Part shown: positions 23,010 to 31,454 of the stretch, piece by piece | How the letters are laid out: each line of letters begins with the position of its first letter | How positions within the stretch are numbered: the stretch's first letter is position 1 | From: Actinomyces sp. B33 | Lineage (GTDB): Bacteria; Actinomycetota; Actinomycetes; Actinomycetales; Actinomycetaceae | Assembly: GCF_028437565.1 (NCBI RefSeq) | Contig: NZ_JAMRYR010000001.1 | Coordinates: 124,001 to 188,000 of the forward strand | Direction of reading: 5' to 3' | DNA length: 64,000 nt | Position numbers and translations under genes: made by a program | Notes under the pieces: generated by a model | Seen by the model: the letters and a program-made list of their open reading frames with translations, nothing else | Database searches by the model: none | What the model was told of the DNA's origin: nothing

Positions 23010-23537
23010 GTCGCGAAATCTAACGCTTGAGGCGATCCACCGGAAGGCTGGACGCTGCCACCGTGTACCGACCCTCGGAGGGCGATCCGGGCCAGTGACA
23101 CGCCCCGGCATCCGTGGCGTGACGCGGATGGGGCAGAATCCGTTTCGTTGAAGACATCGATGCCGCGCGGGAGCGGCTCGCCCGCCCTCGATCCAGCGCT
23201 CAGACGTGAACCCTGATGTGGAGCTGTCCGCCTACCAGTGCCGCGCGGCTCATCCGATCGGCGAGGCCGAGCCCTGCGAGGAGCCTGCCACCGTCCTGCG
23301 AGGCTCCGGCACAAGGGACTGGACGGCGCCGATGCCCGACATCCTTTCGTTGAAGGCCCCGATCGATGCGTGGACCTCGGGCTGATTCACCACCGACTCA
23401 GTGGATTCCTCGAATCCAGCGGATCCGACCTCCTGCCCAGCGCGCCGCATTCAGGGCAGCGGTACGCACCCCGTGAACATGACCGAGGCGAGGATCCCAC
23501 GTCCGATGAGGCGGGCCCTCTGGGGAAGACGCGCGCT
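23010..23537. other. Gene-free stretch upstream of the unknown membrane protein
   Basis: About 530 bases of mixed composition. A 66-codon minus-strand frame at 23250-23450 has no ribosome site and no family resemblance. This may be decayed coding DNA, but no parent gene can be named. Confidence 0.4.
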
Positions 23538-24737
23538 TCAATCCCGGGCCAGGCCCGCCCGGCGCCGCTGGCGCTGGGCGACGTACTTGGCGAGGGACAG
23601 TTCGGCGATCGAGTCGACGAGGAGGAGACCGCCGACGACGCCGCCCGCGATGAGCCACCCGGAGCGCGGCCTGGGGGCGCGGATCGCCCCGACGAGCATC
23701 CCCGCGCCGGCGATCGCCTCGACGGTGGCGGCGACGCGGATGACCCACGGCTTGTCCGAGGCGATGTTCTGATAGCCGCTCCACAGGGGCTTGACCGGGG
23801 ATTCCGGCTCGCCGAGCATGATGTCGACGCTGCGGCCGATCGCGTTCGAAATGCCCCGCGCCAGGTGGACCGTCACCCCTTCGACGTCGGCGGCGTCGAG
23901 GGCGCCCAGGAGGAACCCGGCGACCCCCTGGGGCAGTCCGAGGGCCCGGACGACGCGCCACACGGCGTCGTCGCCGTCGGCGCCGGCGCACTCCCACAGG
24001 GCGTCTGCGTCCGCGCCGGGCACCGCGTCGGCGATGGCCGCCAGGTCGGGGCGGTCCCCCACGAGGTCGAGGACCTCGTCGGCGAGGAGGTGCGCGTCGT
24101 CGAGGGGGCCGGGGACGATGCGGGTGCGCATCCCCCAGTTGTGGGTGACGACGTGCTCGAGGTGGTCGTCGGTGACGAGGAAGGCCTGGAGGTCGCCGTC
24201 GGTCATCGACAGGGTGACGAGGGGCAGGTCCCCGAAGTTCCAGCCGGCCTTCTCCGGGGGCAGGTCGGCGAGGATCGCCCGGTGGTCGTCGGCCAGGTCG
24301 AGGGAGCCCAGGTCGAGGCCCTCGAGGGCGGCGAGCAGGGGGACGGACGAGGCGGGGGTCCGGCCGATCTCGACGATCCTCGAGGCCGATTCGCGCGCGT
24401 CGGGGTCGTCGTCCGGATCCGCCCGGCTCGGGTCGGGGTCGTCGTCGGGGAGGTGGTCGGCGGTGGACGAGCCGATGCGGACCTCCGCGTCGAATAGGAC
24501 GGCGAGGTCGTCGGCAAGGTCGTCTGGGGACGGGCCCGGAGAGACGGAGCCCTGCTCGTCGAGGGCGGCGACGGCGCCGTCGGCGACGGCGAGGTTGAGG
24601 CCGAGGAGCTGGGGCGAGGAGGGGAACCATTCGAGCTGCGCGAGGACTCCGCGCTCGCCCAGTTCGCGGGCCACATCCGCCGGATCGAGGTCGCGCCCGA
24701 TGATCATGCCCTCGATTCGGGTCCACTCCTGGTTCAT
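23538..24737 (-). CDS. Unknown protein with C-terminal membrane segments
   Basis: A 399-residue product starting MNQEWTRIEGMIIGRDLDP, with an ATG preceded by GGAAGGCGGAG. The first 320 residues are acidic and soluble, with an Asp-rich low-complexity patch near 95-115. Residues about 325-380 form two hydrophobic segments (VEAIAGAGMLVGAI and GWLIAGGVVGGLLLVDSIAEL), and the end is basic. Composition and codon use match the chromosome core. I do not recognise a domain; it may be restricted to this bacterial family. It could be a membrane-tethered regulatory protein, but this is a guess. Confidence 0.65.
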   Translation of the reverse strand: MNQEWTRIEGMIIGRDLDPADVARELGERGVLAQLEWFPSSPQLLGLNLAVADGAVAALDEQGSVSPGPSPDDLADDLAVLFDAEVRIGSSTADHLPDDDPDPSRADPDDDPDARESASRIVEIGRTPASSVPLLAALEGLDLGSLDLADDHRAILADLPPEKAGWNFGDLPLVTLSMTDGDLQAFLVTDDHLEHVVTHNWGMRTRIVPGPLDDAHLLADEVLDLVGDRPDLAAIADAVPGADADALWECAGADGDDAVWRVVRALGLPQGVAGFLLGALDAADVEGVTVHLARGISNAIGRSVDIMLGEPESPVKPLWSGYQNIASDKPWVIRVAATVEAIAGAGMLVGAIRAPRPRSGWLIAGGVVGGLLLVDSIAELSLAKYVAQRQRRRAGLARD

Positions 24738-25080
24738 GGTTCTCCGCCTTCCGTGCCGGTGATGGCCTCGTCTCCATCATGCCAGAGCACCTATTGTCCC
24801 GTGTCCCGGCGCGGCGCGCGAGACCCCGGCCCCCTCATTTCGGCCCGGTTCGTCGCCGCGGCTGGGCCGCGCGGGGAATCCTCACTCGCCACCCCTGAAC
24901 GCGGCGTGGGCGATCCGCAGAGCCGCATCCCGCAGGATTCGGACGATCGGTCGTTCGGCGCGAGTCAATGGCGGACGAGGGGTGTGCTTCGGTTTGCCGG
25001 ACGGGCGCGAAGCAAGATCACGCGGGACTCCCAGGGCGCGAGCTCGTCGTCGAAGCCTAGAACGCGCCCGAACGCGACGC
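24738..25080. other. Intergenic region between the unknown membrane protein and aldolase genes
   Basis: About 340 bases hold no supported gene. The promoter of the minus-strand gene ending at 23538 must lie at its left part. A minus-strand frame at 24882-25094 is arginine-rich and overlaps the aldolase terminator. Confidence 0.4.
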
Positions 25081-25108
25081 GGGGCCCGCCGCATCAGCGG
25101 CGGGCCCC
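25081..25108 (-). terminator. Hairpin terminator of the aldolase gene
   Basis: A perfect 11-bp stem (GGGGCCCGCCG and complement) with a CATCAG loop, 26 bases past the aldolase stop. Confidence 0.85.
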
Positions 25109-25133
25109 GGCGACAGGATGTGTCAGTCGACGA

Positions 25134-26162
25134 TCACTTCATCTTCGTGCCGACCGAGCCGAGGCGCTCGCACGCCTCGACGACGCGGGCGGCCATGCCG
25201 GCCTCGGCGGCCTTGCCCCACGAGCGCGGGTCGTACATCTTCTTGTTGCCGACCTCGCCGTCGATCTTGAGCACGCCGTCGTAATTGCGGAACATGTGCT
25301 CGACGACCGGGCGGGTGTAGGCGTACTGGGTGTCGGTGTCGACGTTCATCTTGATGACGCCGTTGGCGACGGCCAGGGCGATCTCATCCGCCGTCGAGCC
25401 GGAGCCGCCGTGCATGACGAGGTCGAACGGACGGTTGTTCTTCCACCCGACCTTGGCGGCGACCTCCTCCTGGATGGTGCCGAGGATCTCCGGGCGCAGC
25501 TTGACGTGGCCGGGCTTGTACACCCCGTGGACGTTGCCGAAGGTCAGGGCCGTCAGGTAGCGGCCGTTCTCGCCCAGGCCGAGGGCCTCGACAGTCTTGA
25601 GGGCGTCCTCGGTGGTCGTGTAGAGCTTCTCGTTGATCTCGCCGACCACGCCGTCCTCCTCGCCGCCGACGACGCCGATCTCGATCTCGAGGATCGTGTT
25701 GGCCTTCTGCGACAGGGCGAGGAGCTCCTTGGCGATCTCGAGGTTCTCGTCGAGCGGCACCGCCGAGCCGTCCCACATGTGCGACTGGAAGGTCGGCAGG
25801 CCGCCGGCGGCGACCTGCTCGGCCTCGATCTCCATCAGGGGGCGGATCCACGAGTCGATGTTCTGCTTGGCGCAGTGGTCGGTGTGCAGGGCGATCGTCA
25901 CCCCGTAGTTCTTGGCGACCTCGGTGGCGTAGGCGGCCAGGGCCAGCGAACCGGTGACGCGGTTCTTGATGGTCGAGCCTGAGGCGTACTCGGCGCCGCC
26001 CACGGAGACCTGGATGATGCCGTCCGACTCGGCCTCGGCGAAGCCCTGGATGGCGGCGGTAACGGTCTGCGACGAGGTGATGTTGATCGCGGGGTAGGCG
26101 AACTTGCCTTCCTTGGCGCGGTTGAGCATCTCGGCGTAGACCTCAGGGGTTGCGATCGGCAC
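25134..26162 (-). CDS. fbaA: Class II fructose-bisphosphate aldolase
   Basis: This 342-residue zinc-dependent glycolytic enzyme cleaves fructose-1,6-bisphosphate into dihydroxyacetone phosphate and glyceraldehyde-3-phosphate. Zinc ligands lie in IALHTDHC and in the later NVHGVYKPGHVKL and DLVMHGGSGS segments; NVDTDTQYAYT is also typical. The length fits the long (class IIA) type. The GTG at 26162 follows AGGAGG. It is monocistronic with a strong terminator. Confidence 0.97.
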   Translation of the reverse strand: MPIATPEVYAEMLNRAKEGKFAYPAINITSSQTVTAAIQGFAEAESDGIIQVSVGGAEYASGSTIKNRVTGSLALAAYATEVAKNYGVTIALHTDHCAKQNIDSWIRPLMEIEAEQVAAGGLPTFQSHMWDGSAVPLDENLEIAKELLALSQKANTILEIEIGVVGGEEDGVVGEINEKLYTTTEDALKTVEALGLGENGRYLTALTFGNVHGVYKPGHVKLRPEILGTIQEEVAAKVGWKNNRPFDLVMHGGSGSTADEIALAVANGVIKMNVDTDTQYAYTRPVVEHMFRNYDGVLKIDGEVGNKKMYDPRSWGKAAEAGMAARVVEACERLGSVGTKMK

Positions 26163-26205
26163 GGTAGCCTCCTAATCGAGTGACAGACTGTCACCTCCTA
26201 TTGTT

Positions 26206-26880
26206 TCACATCCGTCCCGTCCCGGATGAGGATGGAAGTCCCGCTCCCGCGCACGCCCCGGCCTGCGCCCACATGGCGATCGCCGCCGCATGGCCGACGT
26301 TCATCGACCTCGTCGATCCGCGCTGGGTGATAGCGACGACCCTCTCGCACACGTCGACCATCTGCTCGCTCAACCCGTTCGACTCCTCCCCGAAAACGAG
26401 GCACGCGCGCGCCGGCAAACGCGCTCCCTCCAAGGGGACGGAGCCGTCGATGTTGTCGACCCCGACGAGGACGAGGCCGCGAGCGCGGCAGTGGTCGGCG
26501 AGCGCCCGCGCATCGGGCAGATGATCGACGTCGATGTAGCGGTCCGTGACCATCGCCCCGCGGCGGTTCCAGCGGCGCCGCCCGACGATGTGAACGCTCC
26601 GCGCCCCCAGGGCGTTCGCCGTGCGAACGATCGACCCGATGTTGAAGTCGTGCCCGAGGTTCTCCACGGCGACCTCGAACGGCAGGGCGCGCGACGCCAC
26701 ATCGGCGCGGATCGCGTCGACCGTCCAGTACCTGTACCGGTCCTCGACGTTGCGGGCGTCGCCCAGGGCGAGCAGCTCCGGGTCGTAGCGGGGGTCGTCG
26801 GGCCACTGATCGGGGGCCGAGGGCCACGGCGGGGCGCCCACGGGCCCGGTCGCGGCTCCGTCACGGGGCGAGGAGGTCAT
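26206..26880 (-). CDS. TrmH/SpoU-family RNA methyltransferase
   Basis: A 224-residue SPOUT methyltransferase, probably 2'-O-ribose methylation of tRNA or rRNA. The knotted SAM-binding region shows ENLGHDFNIGSIVRTANALGA (about residues 70-90), LVFGEESNGLS and SMNVGHAAAIAMW. A polar N-terminal 45 residues precede it. The ATG at 26880 has TATCGT ending 6 bases upstream and faces the leaderless promoter of the divergent PH-domain gene. The target nucleotide cannot be predicted. Confidence 0.92.
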   Translation of the reverse strand: MTSSPRDGAATGPVGAPPWPSAPDQWPDDPRYDPELLALGDARNVEDRYRYWTVDAIRADVASRALPFEVAVENLGHDFNIGSIVRTANALGARSVHIVGRRRWNRRGAMVTDRYIDVDHLPDARALADHCRARGLVLVGVDNIDGSVPLEGARLPARACLVFGEESNGLSEQMVDVCERVVAITQRGSTRSMNVGHAAAIAMWAQAGACAGAGLPSSSGTGRM

Positions 26881-26938
26881 CCGGCCACGATAGCGCCCGG
26901 AAGAGGACGACCGGCGGCCGAGGTGGCACGATGGGGGC

Positions 26939-27451
26939 ATGGCACTGTCGAAGAACCTGCTGAGCCGCGACGAGGTCGTCGTCCGCCACATGCGCACCCA
27001 CGTCAAGGCGATCCTCGCGAACATCGCCGCCTCCCTCGTCCTCGTCATCGCCGGCGCGACCGCCTCAGCCATGCTGCCCGAACGCTACGCCCCATGGAGC
27101 CACGTCGTCGCCTGGTCCCTCGTCGCCGTCCTCCTCATCCCCCTCCTCCTCATCCCCCTGGTGCGGTGGGCGACGACGACCTACACGCTGACGTCGAAGA
27201 GGATCATCACGCGTCACGGAGTCTTCACCAAGCGCGGCCACGACCTGCCCCTGTCGCGCATCTCCGACGTCACCCATGAGCGGGGCCTGTCCGACAGGTT
27301 CTTCGGATGCGGCACCCTCACCCTGCAGACCAGCGCCGACGACCCCCTCGTCCTCGTCGACATCCCCCGCGTCGAGACCGTCCAGGTCGAGATCACCGAC
27401 CTCCTCTTCCACGACGTCCAGGGCGCCGTCGACGCCGACCCCACCGACTAG
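26939..27451 (+). CDS. PH-domain (DUF304) membrane protein
   Basis: A 170-residue protein with two membrane segments (about residues 24-45 and 55-78) and a C-terminal bacterial PH domain (TTYTLTSKRIITRHGVFTKRG; ISDVTHERGL; GTLTLQTSA). It is a third member of the family in the window, alongside the YdbS/YdbT-like pair, but stands alone. The ATG at 26939 has CACGAT ending 6 bases upstream. Its TAG stop is shared with the left border of an IS remnant. Confidence 0.85.
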   Translation: MALSKNLLSRDEVVVRHMRTHVKAILANIAASLVLVIAGATASAMLPERYAPWSHVVAWSLVAVLLIPLLLIPLVRWATTTYTLTSKRIITRHGVFTKRGHDLPLSRISDVTHERGLSDRFFGCGTLTLQTSADDPLVLVDIPRVETVQVEITDLLFHDVQGAVDADPTD

Positions 27452-27657
27452 GGCGTGTCTCCTTTATGCGCGTAGCCAGGTGATGACTGCGAGGAGGGCG
27501 ACGGCAGCGCGGTAGGTGATGGCGAGCAAGCCGTGCGCGGGCGGCCAGGCCGCGCCACTGCTTCATGAGGTTGAAAGAGCGTTCGACGACGTTGCCCCTC
27601 GCATCGCCACCAACCCAGACTGCCGCCATAACACCCCACCTATTGGGAGACATGCCC
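27451..27657. mobile_element. Internally deleted IS5-like insertion sequence remnant
   Basis: The 207-bp element has terminal inverted repeats (GGGCGTGTCTCC left; GGAGACATGCCC right; one mismatch in twelve) and a TA duplication on each side. Inside, on the minus strand, lies only the 3' end of a transposase: GNVVERSFNLMKQWRGLAA, then after a frameshift the frame LAITYRAAVALLAVITWLRA and stop at 27464. These are hallmarks of IS5-family C-termini. Most of the gene is missing, so the element is immobile unless helped in trans. Together with flanks, 27452-27896 holds no other gene. Confidence 0.85.
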
Positions 27658-27896
27658 TAGGGCCGCGAGCGAGCCCGCCCGTGGCCTCGCAGGCGCCCTC
27701 GATGCCGCCGCCCCGGCGGACGGCCGCGCCCCACCCCCGGTCAGACGACTACCGCCGATCCGGCCGTCGAGGACGCCCCGACCCGTGCCCCGGACACGAA
27801 CGTCCCCGGGCTTTCAGCGCCCAGCGGCCCGAACGCGCGCCCGAACGCCCCCGCCGGGGGCTCCCGCGGCGCCCATCCAGCCGATACCCTGGTCGC

Positions 27897-28721
27897 ATGG
27901 CATTAGCATCAGTTGAGTCCACATCCCTGCGAGACCTCCCGCCCGTGACCGCCTGGCTGTCCGACATGGACGGCGTCCTCGTCAAGGAGAACCGCGCCCT
28001 GCCCGGCGCCCAGCAGTTCCTCGACGCCCTGCGCCGCAAGGGGTACCCCTTCCTCGTCCTGACGAACAACTCCGTCTTCACCAACCGCGACCTGTCGGCG
28101 CGCCTGGCCAACTCCGGCCTCGACGTTCCCGAGGACCGCATCTGGACGAGCGCGAACGCCACCGCCGCGTTCCTGTCCCAGCAGTCCCCCAACTCCACCG
28201 CCTACGTCATCGGCGAGGCCGGGCTGACCACGGCGATGCACGCCGCCGGCTACATCATGACCGACCAGGACCCCGAGTACGTCGTCCTCGGCGAGGTCCG
28301 CTCCTACGACTTCAACGCCCTCACGCGCGCCGTGCGCCTCATCGAGGCCGGCGCCAAGTTCATCGCGACGAACCCCGACGTGTCGGGCCCCTCCGACGAG
28401 GGCACGCTGCCGGCGACGGGGTCGATCGCCGCGATGATCACCGCGGCCACCGGCAAGCAGCCGTACTTCATCGGCAAGCCCAATCCCGTGATGATCCGCG
28501 CCGGCCTCAACAAGATCGGCGTCCACTCGGAGGACGCGGCGATGGTCGGCGACCGGATGGACACCGACGTGCAGGCGGGCGTCGAGGCGGGGCTGCGCAC
28601 GCACCTCGTCCTGTCCGGGTCGACGTCCCTCGAGCAGATCGAGCAGTACCCCTTCCGCCCCTTCGGGATCCACGAGGGCATCGGGGAGCTCATCGAGCTC
28701 GTCGACGCCGTCGCCGGCTGA
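27897..28721 (+). CDS. HAD-IIA family phosphatase (NagD-like)
   Basis: A 274-residue haloacid-dehalogenase hydrolase with motif I WLSDMDGVLV, motif II LTNNS, the C2 cap typical of the IIA group, then IGKPNP and motif IV VGDRMDTDVQAG. It probably dephosphorylates small phosphorylated metabolites; NagD types act on nucleotide or sugar phosphates. The ATG at 27897 has TACCCT ending 6 bases upstream. It converges with the nucleoside hydrolase gene. Confidence 0.92.
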   Translation: MALASVESTSLRDLPPVTAWLSDMDGVLVKENRALPGAQQFLDALRRKGYPFLVLTNNSVFTNRDLSARLANSGLDVPEDRIWTSANATAAFLSQQSPNSTAYVIGEAGLTTAMHAAGYIMTDQDPEYVVLGEVRSYDFNALTRAVRLIEAGAKFIATNPDVSGPSDEGTLPATGSIAAMITAATGKQPYFIGKPNPVMIRAGLNKIGVHSEDAAMVGDRMDTDVQAGVEAGLRTHLVLSGSTSLEQIEQYPFRPFGIHEGIGELIELVDAVAG

Positions 28722-28780
28722 CCCCGCCCGTTGAGCGCCGCCCCGAGCGCGGCGATCGGCGGGCTCGGACGGCCCGCCCT

Positions 28781-29665
28781 TCAGGCGGCCGCGATGATCC
28801 GCGCGACCAATTCCTCGCACACCCGTTCCGACTTCGCACGGTCGATGACCGTCACCAGCGCGGCGTCCGAATCATCGATGACCAATCCCGCATCCACTCC
28901 CGAGGCTTCGATGCGGACACGAGCCTCGTGCGCGTCGAAAAGATCGGGACGGACCAAGGTCAGGGCAGTGATCGCATCGTGCGGATTGTTCCACGGCTTG
29001 CCGTGGAAGTTCCAGAAGATGTCGATCTCAGCACCGAGGGCGCGCCCCAGGAGACCGGCGTTCCTGATGCGCTCGACCTGCTCCGGTCGGAAGGCGATCG
29101 TCTCGGTGACGTCCAACCCTGTGACGGTGATTCTCGCTCCGGATCGAAAGACCTCATCAGCCGCAGTCGCGTCGCACAAGAAATTGTGTTCACGGATCCT
29201 TCTCTCGTCCCGGAAGTCCCCACCCATGATGTACAGGCCCCTCATTGCTGAAGCGAAGTCCGGCTCGCGGCGCATCGCCTCGGCGATATTCGTCAACGGG
29301 CCGACTGCGAGGACATCGATCTCCCCCGGGTGATTGAGAACCTCAGTCACGAGATGATCGACCGCATCGATCCGACCGCCATAGTCCTCGGCGTTGAGGT
29401 CGACGAACTGCGTCCCCTCATGCCCCGGCCACCACACATCCCGGCCCGAAAGGGTTTCCCCTTGCCCGGCGATGATCTCGGGCGAAGCGCTTCCGCCGCT
29501 CAGCGTGCACAGGCGCGAAGCCAGTTTCGCGCGTAGGACCGTATCGCCGTAGACCGTTGTGACCGTCCGTAGCGAGAGTTCCGGAGAGCCCAGAATCAGC
29601 GCGAGAGCGAGGGCGTCATCGACATCGGTGCCGATGTCGGTGTCGAGGATCAATTGAGCTGTCAT
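28781..29665 (-). CDS. Ribonucleoside hydrolase (IunH family)
   Basis: A 294-residue nucleoside N-ribohydrolase. The calcium/ribose-binding LILDTDIGTDVDDALAL is at the N-terminus, with AVGPLTNIAEAMRREP and a C-terminal metal-ligand region near NPHDAITAL. It splits a nucleoside into base and ribose in the cytoplasm. It is the last gene of the minus-strand run ribokinase, binding protein, permease, permease, hydrolase, so ribose released here could be phosphorylated by the ribokinase encoded at the front. Confidence 0.92.
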   Translation of the reverse strand: MTAQLILDTDIGTDVDDALALALILGSPELSLRTVTTVYGDTVLRAKLASRLCTLSGGSASPEIIAGQGETLSGRDVWWPGHEGTQFVDLNAEDYGGRIDAVDHLVTEVLNHPGEIDVLAVGPLTNIAEAMRREPDFASAMRGLYIMGGDFRDERRIREHNFLCDATAADEVFRSGARITVTGLDVTETIAFRPEQVERIRNAGLLGRALGAEIDIFWNFHGKPWNNPHDAITALTLVRPDLFDAHEARVRIEASGVDAGLVIDDSDAALVTVIDRAKSERVCEELVARIIAAA

Positions 29666-29709
29666 GTCATTCCTAGCCGAGTGTGTCGAATGTCAGGGGT
29701 TCTGGGCGA

Positions 29710-30564
29710 TCAGCCCTTGGAACCTGAGGTCGCCAAAGATGCGGTGAAGTATTTCTGGAAGAAGAGGAGGAGGACGAGCGGGACGATCGTCAACAGCACG
29801 GAGGCGGCGAAAATCCGTCCGAAGTTCACTTCGAACTGTCCGTTCAGATTCGCCAGAGCGACCGGTCCGAGAACCATCGAGGGATCGGTGGCGATGAGAA
29901 GCGGCCAGAGATATGCGCCCCATTGGAAGAGGAAAAGCGTGAATCCAGCGCCGATGAGGGCCGTTCGCGATAAGGGGAGATAGATCCTCCAGAAGACTCC
30001 CCAGGGGCCCAGCCCGTCAAGAGTCGCAGCTTCAGCGAGTTCTCGCGGAATCGCCAAGAAGAATTGGCGCAGCACGAAGATCGCGAAACCGTTCGCGAGA
30101 CCGGGCAGGATCAGAGCGGTGTAAGTGTTCGCGAGTCCCCAATCCCTGAATTGGTTGGCTAGGGGAACCGCAATCGCATCGAAGGGGATCAGGAAGCTGA
30201 GAACGACGATTCCGAACACCGCTTTCGATCCCTTGAAGTCGAGGGCGCTGAGCGCGAACGCCGCAGAAGCGCTGATCATCAAGCCGATGATGATCGTGAT
30301 CGCGGTGACGATCAACGAGTTCCCCACGGACAGGGCGAATGGCGAATCGAGGAGCGACTGGTAGTTCTCCAGTGTGATCCTCTCCGGGAGGAGAAGCGCA
30401 GGACCGAGCGGGTAGAGGGAGGAGAAGATCTCCGTGCCCGTCCGAAACGACGACACGAACATCCAGATCAATGGGAGCGCGAAACAGATTCCGATCGACC
30501 AGGCGAGGATCGTCACCAGGATCGTGCGCAGGCGTGTGGTCGCGATCTCATGGGGCAGAGCCAT
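29710..30564 (-). CDS. CUT1 sugar ABC permease, MalG type
   Basis: A 284-residue inner-membrane permease with six predicted membrane segments and the cytoplasmic EAA loop (ELAEAATLDGLGPWGVFWRIYLPLS), which docks the ATPase. Its ATG overlaps the stop of the MalF-type gene (TGATG). It is part of the riboside-like uptake cluster, and no ATPase gene accompanies it. Confidence 0.92.
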   Translation of the reverse strand: MALPHEIATTRLRTILVTILAWSIGICFALPLIWMFVSSFRTGTEIFSSLYPLGPALLLPERITLENYQSLLDSPFALSVGNSLIVTAITIIIGLMISASAAFALSALDFKGSKAVFGIVVLSFLIPFDAIAVPLANQFRDWGLANTYTALILPGLANGFAIFVLRQFFLAIPRELAEAATLDGLGPWGVFWRIYLPLSRTALIGAGFTLFLFQWGAYLWPLLIATDPSMVLGPVALANLNGQFEVNFGRIFAASVLLTIVPLVLLLFFQKYFTASLATSGSKG

Positions 30565-31454
30565 CAGTCCCCCTCCTTGTTGAGCATCCGGAACTGCACT
30601 GCGGTGATGATGACGAGGAAGAGGAGCAGAACCACGACTTGGGTCTGTCCGAGGTTGGCGTCACCGAGTTGGAAGGTGTTGTTGTAAAGGTCGTACATCA
30701 CCAGTCTCGTGGAATCGGCGGGACCGCCCTGCGTCAGGATCTGCACGGGCACGAATGCCAGAACCGATGAGACCGTGTCGGCGACGACCACGAATGCGAG
30801 GGTGCGTCGAATCGAGGGCAGAGTAATGTGGACAAGAGTTCGCCACCATCCGGAGCCATCGATGGCGGCGGCTTCGTAGAGCTCGCGGGGAACCTCCTGA
30901 AGGCCGGCGATGATGAAGAGCGTCCAATAACCGACTCCGATCCACGACATCAGCACGATGATCGCCTGCAGCGCCTGATCAGAATCGGTGAGGAACGGCT
31001 GGGGCGGAAGCCCGATGGATTCGAGGACGGCGTTGATCGGTCCTCTCGGCTGATAGGCGATTCCCCAGATGACGGAGGCCACGGCTGCGGGAGCCGCCAC
31101 CGGGATGAACACCGCCGTGCGGACCAAGGCGATCCCGGGGACCCTTTCATTGAGAATGATCGCGAGGAAGAGGGCCGTCACCACTTGGAGAGGGATGATG
31201 ATGACGAGGAATCTCCCCGTGACGGCGAGAACGTCCCAGAAGGAGGGGTTTCCCAGCAGATAGGCGTAGTTCTCCAGCCCGACCCATTGAGGGCCTTTGA
31301 GCGTATTCGCACCCTTCTGGAACGAGGCGATCACCGCGCCGATCATGGGAAGCAGGCGCAGAACGATGAGAAGAACGACGGCGGGGAGGAGGAAGAGAAT
31401 CACCGTGAGGAGAGGCCCTCGCCCGCCTCCCCGCTGTGTCCTTCGAGCGCTCAC
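30564..31454 (-). CDS. CUT1 sugar ABC permease, MalF type
   Basis: A 296-residue permease with about six membrane segments and the EAA motif ELYEAAAIDGSGWWRTLVHITLPS. I chose the GTG at 31454, whose GTGA overlaps the binding-protein stop, although an in-frame GTG at 31466 would add four residues. It forms the heteromeric channel with the MalG-type protein. Confidence 0.9.
   Translation of the reverse strand: MSARRTQRGGGRGPLLTVILFLLPAVVLLIVLRLLPMIGAVIASFQKGANTLKGPQWVGLENYAYLLGNPSFWDVLAVTGRFLVIIIPLQVVTALFLAIILNERVPGIALVRTAVFIPVAAPAAVASVIWGIAYQPRGPINAVLESIGLPPQPFLTDSDQALQAIIVLMSWIGVGYWTLFIIAGLQEVPRELYEAAAIDGSGWWRTLVHITLPSIRRTLAFVVVADTVSSVLAFVPVQILTQGGPADSTRLVMYDLYNNTFQLGDANLGQTQVVVLLLFLVIITAVQFRMLNKEGD

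Noticed and set aside
23250-23450. A 66-codon minus-strand frame
   Set aside because: No ribosome site, no promoter pattern, no recognisable domain.
24882-25094. Arg-rich minus-strand frame before the aldolase terminator
   Set aside because: Overlaps the hairpin, has no start signal and looks like GC-biased noise, although its end (ALRIAHAAFRGGE) is mildly protein-like.
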